Assembly: GCA_021807105.1 (NCBI GenBank)
Contig: JAKAPL010000037.1
Coordinates: forward strand, 1-34,679
Source: Myxococcales bacterium
GTDB taxonomy: Bacteria; Myxococcota; Myxococcia; Myxococcales; JAKAPL01
Direction: 5' to 3'
Length of the DNA: 34,679 nucleotides
In this document: piece by piece, positions 6,948 through 15,407 of the stretch
Layout of the letters: every line of letters begins with the position of its first letter
How positions within the stretch are numbered: position 1 is the stretch's first letter
The notes under the pieces: model-generated
The model's database searches: none
Told to the model about the DNA's origin: nothing
Seen by the model: only the letters and a program-made list of their open reading frames with translations
Program-made: the position numbers and the translations under genes

Positions 6948-7853
6948 ATGTCCACATCGATCGAGCGGCTGGTGATTCCCCACGGCGGCGGGCTCTGGAA
7001 CGGGGTCAAGACCGGCCTGCTGCTGGCCGCCCTGACCGGGCTGCTGCTCCTCATCGGCAACGCGGTGGGGGGCCGGGCGGGCATCGAGGTCGCGTTCGTC
7101 CTCGCCCTCGCCATGAACTTCGTCTCCTACTGGTGGAGCGACAAGATCGCCCTCTCCGTCCACGGCGCGCGGCCGCTGCCGCGCGAGGAGGCGCCGTGGC
7201 TCTACGAGATCGTCGAGGGCATCGCCACGCGGGCGTCCATCCCCGCGCCGCCGATCTACCTCATCCCCACGAGCACGCCGAACGCCTTCGCGACCGGCCG
7301 CGGGCCGCACCACGCCGCGGTCGCGGTGACCGAGGGAATCCTCCAGATCATGAATCGGCGCGAGCTGGCCGGCGTCCTCGCCCACGAGCTCGGCCACGTG
7401 AAGAACCACGACACGTTGACCATGACGGTCGTCGCGACGCTCGCGGGCGCGATCTCGATGATCGGCAGTCTCCTCCGCTGGACGGCGATCTTCGGCGGGC
7501 TCGGGGGCGGTGACGACCGCGACCGCGGCGCCTCGGGAATCGAGTTGCTCTTCCTCGCGATCGTCGCCCCCCTCGTCGCCATGCTCATCCAGCTCGCCAT
7601 CAGCCGCCGGCGCGAGTACGCCGCCGACGAGGCGGGCGCCGAGCTGTCGGGCGACCCGAACGCGCTCGCCGACGCGCTCGAGCGGCTCGAGGCCGGCAAT
7701 CGCGCCCGCCCGTTCGACACGGCCCCCGCGATGGCTCACCTGTTCATCGTCAACCACTTGTCGGGCCGCGGCCTCACCGGTCTCTTCTCGACGCATCCGC
7801 CCATCGAGGAGCGGGTCGCCCGGCTGCGCGAGATGGCGACCCGGGGGCTCTAG
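6948..7853 (+). CDS. htpX: HtpX-family membrane zinc metalloprotease
   Basis: HtpX (peptidase M48) degrades damaged inner-membrane proteins and overlaps in role with FtsH. The 301-residue protein has two N-terminal membrane segments (about 18-38 and 44-60), the zinc motif HELGHVKNHD (about 146-155) and a second membrane pair around residues 155-220. The third-ligand region RRREYAADEAGAEL (about 221-234) follows. The C-terminal STHPPIEERVARLR is typical of the family. Length is normal. The start ATG 6948 is supported by purine-rich sequence upstream. It sits between an M1-like lipoprotein and a PEGA protein, so a cell-envelope quality-control neighbourhood is possible but not proven. Confidence 0.93.
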   Translation: MSTSIERLVIPHGGGLWNGVKTGLLLAALTGLLLLIGNAVGGRAGIEVAFVLALAMNFVSYWWSDKIALSVHGARPLPREEAPWLYEIVEGIATRASIPAPPIYLIPTSTPNAFATGRGPHHAAVAVTEGILQIMNRRELAGVLAHELGHVKNHDTLTMTVVATLAGAISMIGSLLRWTAIFGGLGGGDDRDRGASGIELLFLAIVAPLVAMLIQLAISRRREYAADEAGAELSGDPNALADALERLEAGNRARPFDTAPAMAHLFIVNHLSGRGLTGLFSTHPPIEERVARLREMATRGL

Positions 7854-7873
7854 GCGGCCAGCCGGCAAGAGGG

Positions 7874-7879
7874 TAGACT
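7874..7879 (+). promoter_or_regulatory. -10-like TAGACT seven bases before the PEGA gene
   Basis: TAGACT ends seven bases before ATG 7887, with GCCGGGC between and no Shine-Dalgarno. The -35 region falls in the end of htpX and is weak. This is one of several close-set hexamers suggesting leaderless transcription. Confidence 0.35.
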
Positions 7880-7886
7880 GCCGGGC

Positions 7887-8996
7887 ATGGGGCGTGGATA
7901 CAGGACGCTTCCGCTCGCGTTCGTCGTCCTGCTCGCCGCGGGCGCGGCGGCGCAGGAGCGGCTGGGCGTGCTCGTCATCTCGACGGGGCCCCAGCTCGAG
8001 ACGCAAGCGGGCAAGCTCCAGGGGTCCTTGGAGGACGATCTGGGGCGGGACCACACGGTCGCCCGCTGGGACGACCTCGCCGGAGTCAACACCGCGTCGA
8101 TTCACGCCGTCCAGAAGCTGCGCCAGCTCGTCCAGGTCTCGTTCAAGTCCTGCTCGGCCATGGTGGAGGTCTGTGAGGGCTCGAAGGCCGACGAGGCCGT
8201 CGCCGCGCTGTCGACCGCGGCCGCCGCCGCGCTCCCCCAGGACGTACAGCGGACGTATGCCGCCGTGGCGGCCACCCGCTGGGGCATGAACCTCCCGCAG
8301 GACGCCGAGACCGCGGCGGCGATGGCCCTGGCCATCGACCCGGGCCTCCCCGCTCCGAAGGTCACCACGCCGCCGGGCTTCGACGAGCTCTGGGGGCGGG
8401 CGCGATTCGAGGCGCAGGACCGGGCCCGCACCTCGCTCGACGTATCGTCGGATCCGCCGGGTGCGCGGATCCTCGTCGACGGCACGCCGAAGGGCTTCAC
8501 GCCGGCGACCGTCCCGGGGATCTCGCAAGGCGCCCATCTCGTCCAGCTCGATCGGGTGGGCTACCAGATGGCCGGAGCCGTCGTCTCGCTCTCGGGGAGC
8601 GAGTCGAACGTGTCGATGCGACTCTCCCCTGCTCCGGGATTCAGGCCGCTGGACGTCGTCGCCGCCGCGCAGGCGGCCGAGCGCGGCGGGGGAACGCCGC
8701 TCGCGATGATCGCCGGCCATTATGGCCTCTCCTGGCTCGTCGCCGGCATCCTCACGCCGAAGTCGGGCGGGGCCTCGACGCTGACCATCGTCGCGGTGCG
8801 CAGCTCGGACCAGCGAGTGCTCGGCAAGAAGAAGCTCGACTTCGACGGCGACGAGTACGGCACGGCGGGGAGAGCGGCCTCCCGCGCGGCCAGCCAGATC
8901 CTGGAGGGCAACTCCGGGTCGAGCCACGCGGGAGCGGCGGGGAAGAAAAAGAGCGGCGACCCGCTCGACAACGTGGACGGGACCGAGGACTGGTAG
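7887..8996 (+). CDS. Secreted PEGA-domain protein
   Basis: A signal peptide (residues about 1-23, ending GAAAQ) targets this 369-residue protein to the envelope. Residues about 25-170 are a helical region with two cysteines and an Ala-rich stretch, perhaps TPR-like. A PEGA domain follows (about 178-245): SLDVSSDPPGARILVDG, then a conserved KGFTPATVPGI turn and GAHLVQLDRVGYQ. PEGA domains are small beta modules found in bacterial surface proteins. The remainder has a Trp/Leu strand region and ends in a lysine-rich tail (GKKKSGD). Function is unknown beyond an envelope role. The gene follows htpX by 33 bases and could be partly co-transcribed with it. Confidence 0.85.
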   Translation: MGRGYRTLPLAFVVLLAAGAAAQERLGVLVISTGPQLETQAGKLQGSLEDDLGRDHTVARWDDLAGVNTASIHAVQKLRQLVQVSFKSCSAMVEVCEGSKADEAVAALSTAAAAALPQDVQRTYAAVAATRWGMNLPQDAETAAAMALAIDPGLPAPKVTTPPGFDELWGRARFEAQDRARTSLDVSSDPPGARILVDGTPKGFTPATVPGISQGAHLVQLDRVGYQMAGAVVSLSGSESNVSMRLSPAPGFRPLDVVAAAQAAERGGGTPLAMIAGHYGLSWLVAGILTPKSGGASTLTIVAVRSSDQRVLGKKKLDFDGDEYGTAGRAASRAASQILEGNSGSSHAGAAGKKKSGDPLDNVDGTEDW

Positions 8997-9101
8997 CCCC
9001 CGTCCCCGGCGTACGGATCGCCGGCCTCTCGCCCCCGCGTCCGCACCCGGCTGCGCGGCCGGAATGCCCGACGGGAATGAGCCCCTACGGAGAATGCCCG
9101 A

Positions 9102-9130
9102 TTGCACCCGTGGCAGCCGCGGGCTAGGAT
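9102..9130 (+). promoter_or_regulatory. Promoter of the PilZ gene (TTGCAC-17-TAGGAT)
   Basis: TTGCAC (9102-9107), a 17-base spacer and TAGGAT (9125-9130) make one of the best promoters in the window. The -10 ends only seven bases before GTG 9138, so the transcript would start on or beside the start codon. Confidence 0.65.
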
Positions 9131-9137
9131 CTGTTCC

Positions 9138-9467
9138 GTGGGCAGCAACCGGGCGATGCCGCGGATACGCCGCAGGCTGCAGGTGAAGTTCAGCGGCCCG
9201 GGCGCGTCCGGGATGGGGTTCACCGAGAACATCTCCGCGACGGGTATGCTCCTGCACTCGATGGCCGCCTGCAAGCCCGGCCTCACGATCAGCGGCACGA
9301 TGACCATCCCCGGCGCCGGCGAGGTCCCCTTCGAGGCGCGAGTCACCTGGCTGCGCCGGATCACGGGGCCGCTCGCGCAGTTCACCAAGAACTCGATGGG
9401 GGTCACCTTCACCCGCGCGCCGGACGAGGCGTTCTACCGCCTCCTCACGGGACCCGGCGCGGGCTGA
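9138..9467 (+). CDS. PilZ-domain protein
   Basis: PilZ domains bind cyclic-di-GMP or act as protein adaptors for motility and surface control. The product (109 aa from GTG 9138) begins MGSNRAMPRIRRRLQVKF, then ENISATGMLLHS (about residues 31-42), matching the RxxxR...(D/N)xSxxG pattern; the acidic position is Asn here (E-N-I-S). The rest is a compact beta barrel ending with MGVTFTRAPDEAFYRLL. The domain fills the whole protein, as in single-domain cytosolic adaptors. An upstream TTG in the same frame is possible but would lie inside the promoter, so GTG 9138 is preferred. An alternative is ATG 9156. Confidence 0.85.
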   Translation: MGSNRAMPRIRRRLQVKFSGPGASGMGFTENISATGMLLHSMAACKPGLTISGTMTIPGAGEVPFEARVTWLRRITGPLAQFTKNSMGVTFTRAPDEAFYRLLTGPGAG

Positions 9468-9513
9468 TTCCCTGGAGGATGACCGTGCGGCGCCGCGCAC
9501 GGCCGAAAACGTC

Positions 9514-10737
9514 ATGAGGCCACGAGATCCCTTGCCGGTGGATGCCGCGCTCGCCCGGGTCCTCGAGGACGCACGACCTCTGGGCCCGGAGCGCCTCGAG
9601 CTCGGCGCGTGCCTCGGACGCGCCCTCGCCGAGCCGCTCGTCGCCCCCTTCGCCCTTCCTCGATTCACCAGCTCGGCCATGGACGGATATGCGGTGCACG
9701 CCGCGGACACGGCGGGCGCTTCAGCCGAGGCCCCCGTGGGCCTCCCGGTGAATCAGCGCGCTTACGCGGGGGGTGGTCCCCGGACCGAGCTCGCCCGCGG
9801 GCAGGCCGCCCGCATCACCACCGGCGCTCTTCTCCCGGCGGGCGCCGACGCGGTGGTCCCTCAAGAGGAAACGAGACAGTGGGCCCACGACGGGGTGGCG
9901 ATCGTTCGCCCCATCGTGTCGGGTCAGTTCGTGCGGCCGGCGGGCGAGGACCTCGAGGCGGGCGAGGAGGCCTTGCCCGCGGGGACGGCGCTCGGGCCCG
10001 CGGAGCTGGGCCTCGCCGCGGCGCTCGGCCGGCGCGATCTTTGGGTCTGGCGCCGCCCGCGCGTGGCCGTCGTCACGATGGGCGACGAGCTCATCGAACC
10101 CGGTGAGCCGCTCCCGCCCGGCGCCATTTACGACGCGAACGGGCTGGCCCTCACGGCGGCCGCCCGGGAGGCAGGCGCCGAGATCGCCGGCGTCGCGCGC
10201 GCCCCCGACGACCCGGAGGCCATCGCGAGAGCGATCGGGAGCTGCCGCGGCGCCGACCTCCTCCTCACGATCGGCGGCGTCTCGGTCGGTGACCGTGACC
10301 ACGTCCGGCCGGTGCTCGAGGACCTCGGCGCGCGGCTCGATTTCTGGCGCGTCGCGATGCGCCCGGGCAAGCCGCTCCTCTTCGGCCGCTGGGAGGATCG
10401 GCCCGTCCTCGGGCTCCCCGGCAATCCCGTCTCCGCGCTCGTCACCTTCGAGGTCTTCGGCCGCCCCCTGCTGCGGCGCATCGGCGGCCACCGCGCGACC
10501 GACCGTGTCTTCGTCGAGGCCGAATTGACAGCCCCCGTGGATAAGCCCTCCTCGCTCACCCTCTTCTGCCGCGGCCGCTGCGACGACCGCCGCTTCTTCC
10601 CGGCGAAGAAGCAAGCCTCGAACCTCTTCACGTCGATCGCCCGGCAGGACGCGATGGCCGAGCTGCCGCCGGGCCCCGCCCGCGTCGAGGCCGGCGAGCG
10701 CATCCGCGTGCGGCTGCTCCCCCGCGCGGCGCCTTGA
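9514..10737 (+). CDS. moeA: Molybdopterin molybdenumtransferase MoeA
   Basis: MoeA inserts molybdate into adenylylated molybdopterin, the last step of molybdenum cofactor synthesis. The 407-residue protein shows the N-terminal region FTSSAMDGYAVHAADT (about 50-65) and PAGADAVVPQEE. The central MPT-binding domain has GDELIEPGEPLPPGAIYDAN and TIGGVSVGDRDHVRPV (about 252-267), then GLPGNPVSALVTFEVF (about 305-320), and a C-terminal domain IV. Length is typical. It starts 46 bases after the PilZ stop; a 13-codon frame beginning ATG 9479 ends in TGA overlapping ATG 9514 (ATGA), possibly by chance. No other Mo-cofactor genes lie nearby. Confidence 0.95.
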   Translation: MRPRDPLPVDAALARVLEDARPLGPERLELGACLGRALAEPLVAPFALPRFTSSAMDGYAVHAADTAGASAEAPVGLPVNQRAYAGGGPRTELARGQAARITTGALLPAGADAVVPQEETRQWAHDGVAIVRPIVSGQFVRPAGEDLEAGEEALPAGTALGPAELGLAAALGRRDLWVWRRPRVAVVTMGDELIEPGEPLPPGAIYDANGLALTAAAREAGAEIAGVARAPDDPEAIARAIGSCRGADLLLTIGGVSVGDRDHVRPVLEDLGARLDFWRVAMRPGKPLLFGRWEDRPVLGLPGNPVSALVTFEVFGRPLLRRIGGHRATDRVFVEAELTAPVDKPSSLTLFCRGRCDDRRFFPAKKQASNLFTSIARQDAMAELPPGPARVEAGERIRVRLLPRAAP

Positions 10738-10787
10738 GCCGGGACCCGCGCACCACCCCGACTCCTCCGGACCCGCCGGCGAAGCAG

Positions 10788-10912
10788 CCGGTCGCGCGCC
10801 CGATGGACGATGCCGGTCCCGCTCTCGACCGGTCGCGAGCGAGATCGACCGGCTTCCCTGGACGGACCGAGCCTTGACACCACCGGGCCGGATGTCGTCT
10901 ATACCGGTCGCG
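10788..10912 (+). repeat. Three copies of ccggtcgcg around the nuo promoter
   Basis: The 9-mer ccggtcgcg occurs at 10788-10796, 10829-10837 and 10904-10912. The last two extend to accggtcgcg and flank the promoter at 10874-10903. The middle one is part of the palindrome cgaccggtcg. A related tcgaccgg recurs 20 bases apart at 10825 and 10845. These could be operator half-sites, but the 9-mer also appears in coding DNA elsewhere in the window. Confidence 0.3.
10874..10903 (+). promoter_or_regulatory. Promoter of the nuo gene cluster
   Basis: A consensus -35 TTGACA (10874-10879), an 18-base spacer and TCTATA (10898-10903; TATACC overlaps it) lie 32 bases before ATG 10936. It would drive all five downstream complex I genes. 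Confidence 0.65.
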
Positions 10913-10935
10913 GCTTCTTCGCTGGAGCATGGAGC

Positions 10936-11364
10936 ATGGGCTTCGACTACGCGACCGTCTTGGTCTTCGCCGTTTGCGCGGTGGGCTTCTGCCTCTCGAC
11001 CCTCCTGATCGGCGCCTTGCTGCGCCCCCGCTTCCCCTCCTCGCCCAAGCTGATGACCTACGAGTGCGGCGAGGTCCCGCAGGGCGAGGCATGGTTCAAC
11101 TACAACCCTCGCTTCTACGTGATCGCGCTCGTCTTCGTGATCTTCGAGGTCGAGATCGCGCTCATGCTGCCCGTCGTCCTCGTCTACCGGACCTGGATCG
11201 CGCGCCGCCACGGAGGCGTCGCCTTCGCCGAGATCCTCGCCTTCGTCCTGATCCTGGCCGTGGGCCTCGTCTGGACGTGGGTCCACGGGGACCTCGACTG
11301 GGTCAAGCGGATCGCCGAGCCCTCCCGCACCCCTTCGGCTGCCGAACCACGGGCGGCCGGTTAG
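10936..11364 (+). CDS. nuoA: NADH-quinone oxidoreductase subunit A
   Basis: NuoA is a small membrane subunit of respiratory complex I, at the joint between the quinone-binding arm and the proton-pumping arm. The 142-residue product has three membrane helices (about 7-30, 62-82, 92-112). The conserved loop YECGEVPQGEAWFNYNPRFY (about 41-60) carries the cysteine whose exposure changes between enzyme states. ATG 10936 follows GGAGCATGGAGC, which supplies a Shine-Dalgarno; longer in-frame extensions would run through the promoter and are rejected. It is first in a five-gene unit. Confidence 0.95.
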   Translation: MGFDYATVLVFAVCAVGFCLSTLLIGALLRPRFPSSPKLMTYECGEVPQGEAWFNYNPRFYVIALVFVIFEVEIALMLPVVLVYRTWIARRHGGVAFAEILAFVLILAVGLVWTWVHGDLDWVKRIAEPSRTPSAAEPRAAG

Positions 11365-11376
11365 ATCCACTCAGCC

Positions 11377-11928
11377 ATGGCCGACTACCTGCAAGACCCC
11401 GGAGCCGGGGCGCAAATCATCACGACGCATACCCGCCACTTGGACGACCTGTTGAACCTGGCCCGCAAGAGTTCGGTCTGGTTCCTGCTCTTCGGACTCG
11501 CATGCTGCGGCATCGAGTTGATGCAGACCGGCGGGCCACGCGCCGACCTCGACCGGTTCGGCTCGGTCCCGCGGGCGACGCCGCGCCAGAGCGACCTGAT
11601 GATCGTCGCCGGCACGCTCACCTACAAGATGGCGGTGCGGACCCGCCTGCTCTGGCAGCAAATGCCCGAGCCCAAGTACGTCCTCTCGATGGGTTCCTGC
11701 GCCAACTGCGGGGGGCTCTTCCAGTACAGCTACTCGGTGGTCAAGGGCGTCGACAAGATCATCCCGGTCGACGTCTACGTCCCCGGCTGTCCACCGCGCC
11801 CCGAGGCCCTCACCGAGGGCTTCATGCGGATCCAGGACCTCATGATGCGTGAGCGATGGAAGGCACGGATGCGCCCCATGCGGGCCGAGAACCTGGGCGT
11901 CTCCTACCCGGTCCCGGAGATCATCTGA
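11377..11928 (+). CDS. nuoB: NADH-quinone oxidoreductase subunit B
   Basis: NuoB carries the terminal [4Fe-4S] cluster N2, which passes electrons to quinone. The 183-residue protein has the two adjacent cysteines in [11 protein letters not shown] (about residues 43-53), then [10 protein letters not shown] (about 107-116) and [11 protein letters not shown] (about 138-148), giving the four ligands. ATG 11377 lies 12 bases after nuoA. The C-terminal extension (about 165-183) is normal for the family. Confidence 0.96.
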   Translation: MADYLQDPGAGAQIITTHTRHLDDLLNLARKSSVWFLLFGLACCGIELMQTGGPRADLDRFGSVPRATPRQSDLMIVAGTLTYKMAVRTRLLWQQMPEPKYVLSMGSCANCGGLFQYSYSVVKGVDKIIPVDVYVPGCPPRPEALTEGFMRIQDLMMRERWKARMRPMRAENLGVSYPVPEII

Positions 11929-11931
11929 GGG

Positions 11932-12567
11932 ATGGCCCTCACCGCGGAACAGATCCACGCGGCGGTCGCGGTGAGGTTCGGGGACGCGGTGTCCGCCCTC
12001 GCCCCGCCGGCCAAGGACCCGTTCTTCACGGTGAAGGCCGAGGCGATCGTCGAGGTCTGCCGGTTCGTGAAGTCCGAGCCCTCCCTCGCCTTCGACTTCC
12101 TCGAGGATCTGACCGCGGTCGACGCGCCGAAGGAGAACCAGATCCGGGTCGTCTACCACCTCTGGAGCTACCAGCACCGGCACGGCATCGTGCTCAAGGT
12201 CGAGGCCGAGCGCGCCCGCCCGATCGTCCCCTCGGTGGAGGCGATCTGGAAGACCGCCGACTGGATGGAGCGCGAGGTCTACGATCTCTTCGGCGTCGCC
12301 TTCACCGGCCACCCCGACCTGCGCCGGATCATGATGCCCGACGACTGGATCGGCCATCCGCTGCGCAAGGACTACCAGGAGGCGGGGGGCTACGAGAAGA
12401 TCTCCAACGTCCGCGACAGCTCGCTGCTCGAGTACCGGCGCATGGACGAGGCGGTCCGGCAAGCGGCGGAGACGAAGGCCGCTGCGACGCCCGCTCCAAC
12501 GACGGCCGCCCCCGCGGCGCCGCCCAGCCCGACTTCGCCGCTGCCTTCCACGGGGACAGCGCACTGA
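11932..12567 (+). CDS. nuoC: NADH-quinone oxidoreductase subunit C
   Basis: NuoC is a peripheral-arm subunit that packs against NuoD. The core domain ends with [23 protein letters not shown]-type sequence (signature EREVYDLFG at about residues 105-113) and the conserved GHPLRKDYQ. About 40 residues beyond the core are Ala/Pro/Thr-rich and probably disordered, an addition relative to a minimal NuoC. ATG 11932 is three bases after the nuoB stop. Its stop overlaps the nuoD start by one base (TGATG), indicating translational coupling; NuoC and NuoD are separate, not fused. Confidence 0.95.
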   Translation: MALTAEQIHAAVAVRFGDAVSALAPPAKDPFFTVKAEAIVEVCRFVKSEPSLAFDFLEDLTAVDAPKENQIRVVYHLWSYQHRHGIVLKVEAERARPIVPSVEAIWKTADWMEREVYDLFGVAFTGHPDLRRIMMPDDWIGHPLRKDYQEAGGYEKISNVRDSSLLEYRRMDEAVRQAAETKAAATPAPTTAAPAAPPSPTSPLPSTGTAH

Positions 12568-13715
12568 TGGAAGAGCTGGTCATCCAGAAGATCGGCCCCG
12601 TCTCCGACGAGGAGATGGTCCTCAACATGGGGCCGCAGCACCCCTCGACCCACGGCGTCATCCGCTTCGTGGTCAAGGCCGACGGCGAGATCATGAAGGT
12701 CGCGGTGCCGGTCGTCGGCTATCTCCACCGGGCGATCGAGAAGATCGGCGAGATCGTCACCTACCCGCAGTTCATGCCGTACACCGACCGGGCGGACTAC
12801 CTGGCCGCGATGTTCGCGAACGAGGGCTGGGCGCTCGCCGTCGAGAAGCTCCTCGGCCTCGAGGTCCCCCCCCGCGCCCAGTACCTCCGCGCGATCTCCT
12901 GCGAGCTGAATCGGATCGCGAGCCACCTGATCTCGGTCGGTACGATGGGACAGGACATCGGCGCGCTCACCCCGTTCGTCCACGCCTTGCGCGAACGGGA
13001 GAAGATCAACGACCTCATCGAGGAGCTATGCGGCGCCCGGCTCACCTACAACTACCACCGGATCGGCGGCGTCGCCTTCGATGCTCCGGAAGGCTGGATC
13101 GACGAGGCGCGCCGCTTCGTCGACCGGTTCGAGAAGGTCCTCGACGAGTACGACCGGCTGCTGACCTGGAACGAGATCTACGTCAAGCGGCTCGCCGGCA
13201 TCGGGATCATCCCGGCGGAGATGGCCGTCGACTACGGCCTCGTCGGCCCGAACCTCCGCGGGTCGGGCGTAGACTGGGACTTGCGCAGGGATGCCCCTTA
13301 CGGGGCCTACCGGGACTTCCGGTTCGACGTGCCGTTGGGCAAGGGCTGGGTGGGAAAGAAGGGTGACTGCTTCGACCGCTACTACGTCCGCATGCTGGAG
13401 ATGCGGGAGAGCTGCAAGATCCTGCGGCAGGCGTTCGAGAAGATCCCGGCGGGCGACTTCCTGGCCCCGAAGGTGCCGAAGAGGATCAAGCCGCCGGCGG
13501 GCGAAGCCTGGTCGCGGATCGAGAGCGCCCGCGGCGAGATGGGCTATTACGTCGTCGCAGACGGGGCGACGGAGAAGGCATGGCGCGTCCGGATCCGAAC
13601 CGGCTCGTTCACCGCGATGGGGATCGTCGAGCCGCTCTCCCGCGGGATGATGATCGCGGACCTGGTTGCGCTGATCGCCTCGCTCGACGTCGTTGCCCCG
13701 GAGATCGATCGCTAG
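12567..13715 (+). CDS. nuoD: NADH-quinone oxidoreductase subunit D
   Basis: NuoD (49-kDa subunit) forms the quinone pocket together with NuoB and NuoH and descends from the large subunit of NiFe hydrogenases. Visible are [10 protein letters not shown] (about residues 20-29), which holds the quinone-site histidines, and [15 protein letters not shown], with [15 protein letters not shown] (about 231-245). The C-terminus [11 protein letters not shown] is the family end. At 382 aa it is slightly shorter than many relatives, mostly at the N-terminus. ATG 12567 overlaps the nuoC stop by one base, and nuoH follows with no gap. Confidence 0.96.
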   Translation: MEELVIQKIGPVSDEEMVLNMGPQHPSTHGVIRFVVKADGEIMKVAVPVVGYLHRAIEKIGEIVTYPQFMPYTDRADYLAAMFANEGWALAVEKLLGLEVPPRAQYLRAISCELNRIASHLISVGTMGQDIGALTPFVHALREREKINDLIEELCGARLTYNYHRIGGVAFDAPEGWIDEARRFVDRFEKVLDEYDRLLTWNEIYVKRLAGIGIIPAEMAVDYGLVGPNLRGSGVDWDLRRDAPYGAYRDFRFDVPLGKGWVGKKGDCFDRYYVRMLEMRESCKILRQAFEKIPAGDFLAPKVPKRIKPPAGEAWSRIESARGEMGYYVVADGATEKAWRVRIRTGSFTAMGIVEPLSRGMMIADLVALIASLDVVAPEIDR

Positions 13716-14969
13716 ATGCAGCCCCTCGCCGACCAACTCATCCGTTCCTGGATCCACGCCGACCCGGGCGCCTGGCCATACACCCAGGCCGTCTACCTCC
13801 TCTTCATGCTGATCGCCGGCGCGCTGCTCACCACCTTCACCGCCGTCTTCTCGGGGATCGTCTCCTGGTACGAGCGACGGCTCGCGGGGCGGATGCAGAG
13901 CCGGATCGGCCCGAACCGCGTCGGGCCCGCGGGCTTCCTCGTCTGGGTGGCCGACGCCCTGAAGCTCATCTCCAAGGAGGACACGATCCCCGGGGACTCC
14001 GACCACGCCCTCTTCCGGGCGGGGCCCTACTTCGTCGTCACCGGGCTCGTCCTCACCTTCGTGGCCCTCCCCTTCGGCGACCGGCTCATCGCCGCGGACA
14101 TGAACCTGGGGCTCTTCTACATCCTCTCGGTGACCGCCCTGGTCGTCGTCGGGCTGATCATGAGCGCCTGGTCCTCCAACTCGAAGTGGTCCCTCGTGGG
14201 CGGCATCCGGTCCGCGGCGCAGGTCGTCAGCTACGAGATCCCTGCGGGCCTCGCGATCATGGTGCCGGTGCTGCTCGCCGGCTCGCTCTCGACGCAGGGG
14301 ATCATCCGCGCCCAGGGCGGCCCGGCGGGCGGAAGCTTCTTCCTCGCGGGCGGCTGGCCATGGAACTGGTTCGTCTTCGATGACCCGATGGCCTTCGTCT
14401 CCTTCTTCGTCTTCCTCACCGCCGCCCTCGCCGAGGGGAACCGGACGCCGTTCGACCTGCCCGAGGCCGAGAGCGAGTTGGTCTCCGGTTACAACACTGA
14501 GTATTCGGGGATGCGCTTCTCGTTCTTCTTCCTCACCGAGTGGGCGAACCTCTGGGTGATGAGCGCCCTCGCGACGCTGCTCTTCCTCGGCGGCTGGCAG
14601 ATCCCGGGCGTCGCGCCGGAGGTGATTGGCCACTCCGCGGCGCTCGTCTTCGTCTCCTTCCTGGTCTTCGTGGTCAAGACGGTCGCGCTCGTCAACGTGG
14701 TCATCTGGCTGCGCTGGACGCTGCCCCGCATCCGCGTCGACCAGATGATGGTCCTCTGCTGGAAGTACCTGGTCCCGATCGAGATGGCGGCCGTGCTCCT
14801 GACCGCCCTTTGGATGCTCGGCTTCGCGCACCTCGTCCCGGCGGCCCAGTCGGCGATCCACGGGGTCTTCTTCCTCGCCGCTGGCGCGGTCCCGCTCGTG
14901 CTGTTCCTGCGCCAGACGTTCGCGAACCTCCGCCTCACGAGCGACCGAGTCGATTTGACGAACTGGTAG
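13716..14969 (+). CDS. nuoH: NADH-quinone oxidoreductase subunit H
   Basis: NuoH is the membrane subunit nearest the quinone site. The 417-residue protein has about eight to nine membrane helices. It contains ERRLAGRMQSRIGPNRVGP (about 50-68), followed by DALKLISKED, GGIRSAAQVVSYEIPAGL (about 162-179), and PFDLPEAESELVSGYNTEYSG (about 248-268, split by family convention), all family hallmarks. ATG 13716 directly follows the nuoD stop. It ends the cluster; nuoI does not follow, and a small unrelated gene comes next. Confidence 0.96.
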   Translation: MQPLADQLIRSWIHADPGAWPYTQAVYLLFMLIAGALLTTFTAVFSGIVSWYERRLAGRMQSRIGPNRVGPAGFLVWVADALKLISKEDTIPGDSDHALFRAGPYFVVTGLVLTFVALPFGDRLIAADMNLGLFYILSVTALVVVGLIMSAWSSNSKWSLVGGIRSAAQVVSYEIPAGLAIMVPVLLAGSLSTQGIIRAQGGPAGGSFFLAGGWPWNWFVFDDPMAFVSFFVFLTAALAEGNRTPFDLPEAESELVSGYNTEYSGMRFSFFFLTEWANLWVMSALATLLFLGGWQIPGVAPEVIGHSAALVFVSFLVFVVKTVALVNVVIWLRWTLPRIRVDQMMVLCWKYLVPIEMAAVLLTALWMLGFAHLVPAAQSAIHGVFFLAAGAVPLVLFLRQTFANLRLTSDRVDLTNW

Positions 14970-15028
14970 CCGCCCCTCGCGGCGCACTCGCGCCGTGGGG
15001 CAAACCGGCCTGAATCGTAGGAACGGCG

Positions 15029-15235
15029 ATGAAGCGCCCGAATGACGGTGCGCCGGGGCCATGGGCCAAGGCGCTCGCGACGACCCTGGACTCCGAAGCG
15101 GCGCGGCAGAAGGAGATTCGCCGGCGGGCCGCGCAGAGACGGCGCGATCGGGCGAGGGCCCTCGACACGGCACACGTGGAGACCATGGCGCGGTACGGCC
15201 GTCCGTTCGAGAGGCTGTTCTGCACGAAGCCGTAG
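15029..15235 (+). CDS. Small basic hypothetical protein, 68 aa
   Basis: ATG 15029 is preceded by GTAGGAA at Shine-Dalgarno spacing. The product is strongly basic, with an Arg-rich helix (about residues 28-43, QKEIRRRAAQRRRDRARAL), and ends RPFERLFCTKP. There is no signal peptide. I do not recognise the family; a nucleic-acid-binding role is possible from charge alone. It lies 59 bases after nuoH and could be read from the same transcript. The opposing minus frame is Arg/Gly/Ala-rich and less convincing. Confidence 0.5.
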   Translation: MKRPNDGAPGPWAKALATTLDSEAARQKEIRRRAAQRRRDRARALDTAHVETMARYGRPFERLFCTKP

Positions 15236-15395
15236 CGCGGCCCCCCATCGCCGCAACCCAACGCTGCAAGGACTGTGGCCGCGCCGCGTCTTCCCGCCCC
15301 ACCCACTCTCGCCTTCGCCGCTCCCCGCCCCCTCGACCGGGGCGCGGGACCCACCCGGCGGCGGCGGCGGAGAGCACGCAAACGGGGCGGCGTTG

Positions 15396-15401
15396 TAAAA
15401 T
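15396..15401 (+). promoter_or_regulatory. -10-like TAAAAT six bases before the DUF1684 gene
   Basis: TAAAAT ends six bases before ATG 15408, with CGGAGA between and no strong -35. It fits the close-set start pattern seen at several genes here. The preceding 15236-15395 is low-complexity C/G-rich sequence with no gene I can support. Confidence 0.4.
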
Positions 15402-15407
15402 CGGAGA

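Noticed and set aside
9479-9517. A 13-codon leader peptide overlapping the moeA start
   Set aside because: No spaced Shine-Dalgarno and no attenuation-type structure; the ATGA overlap can arise by chance.
6879-9710. Very long minus-strand frame opposite htpX, the PEGA gene and PilZ
   Set aside because: Composition is Arg/Gly/Glu-rich with no domain; it lies antisense to three well-supported genes and is a GC-rich artefact.
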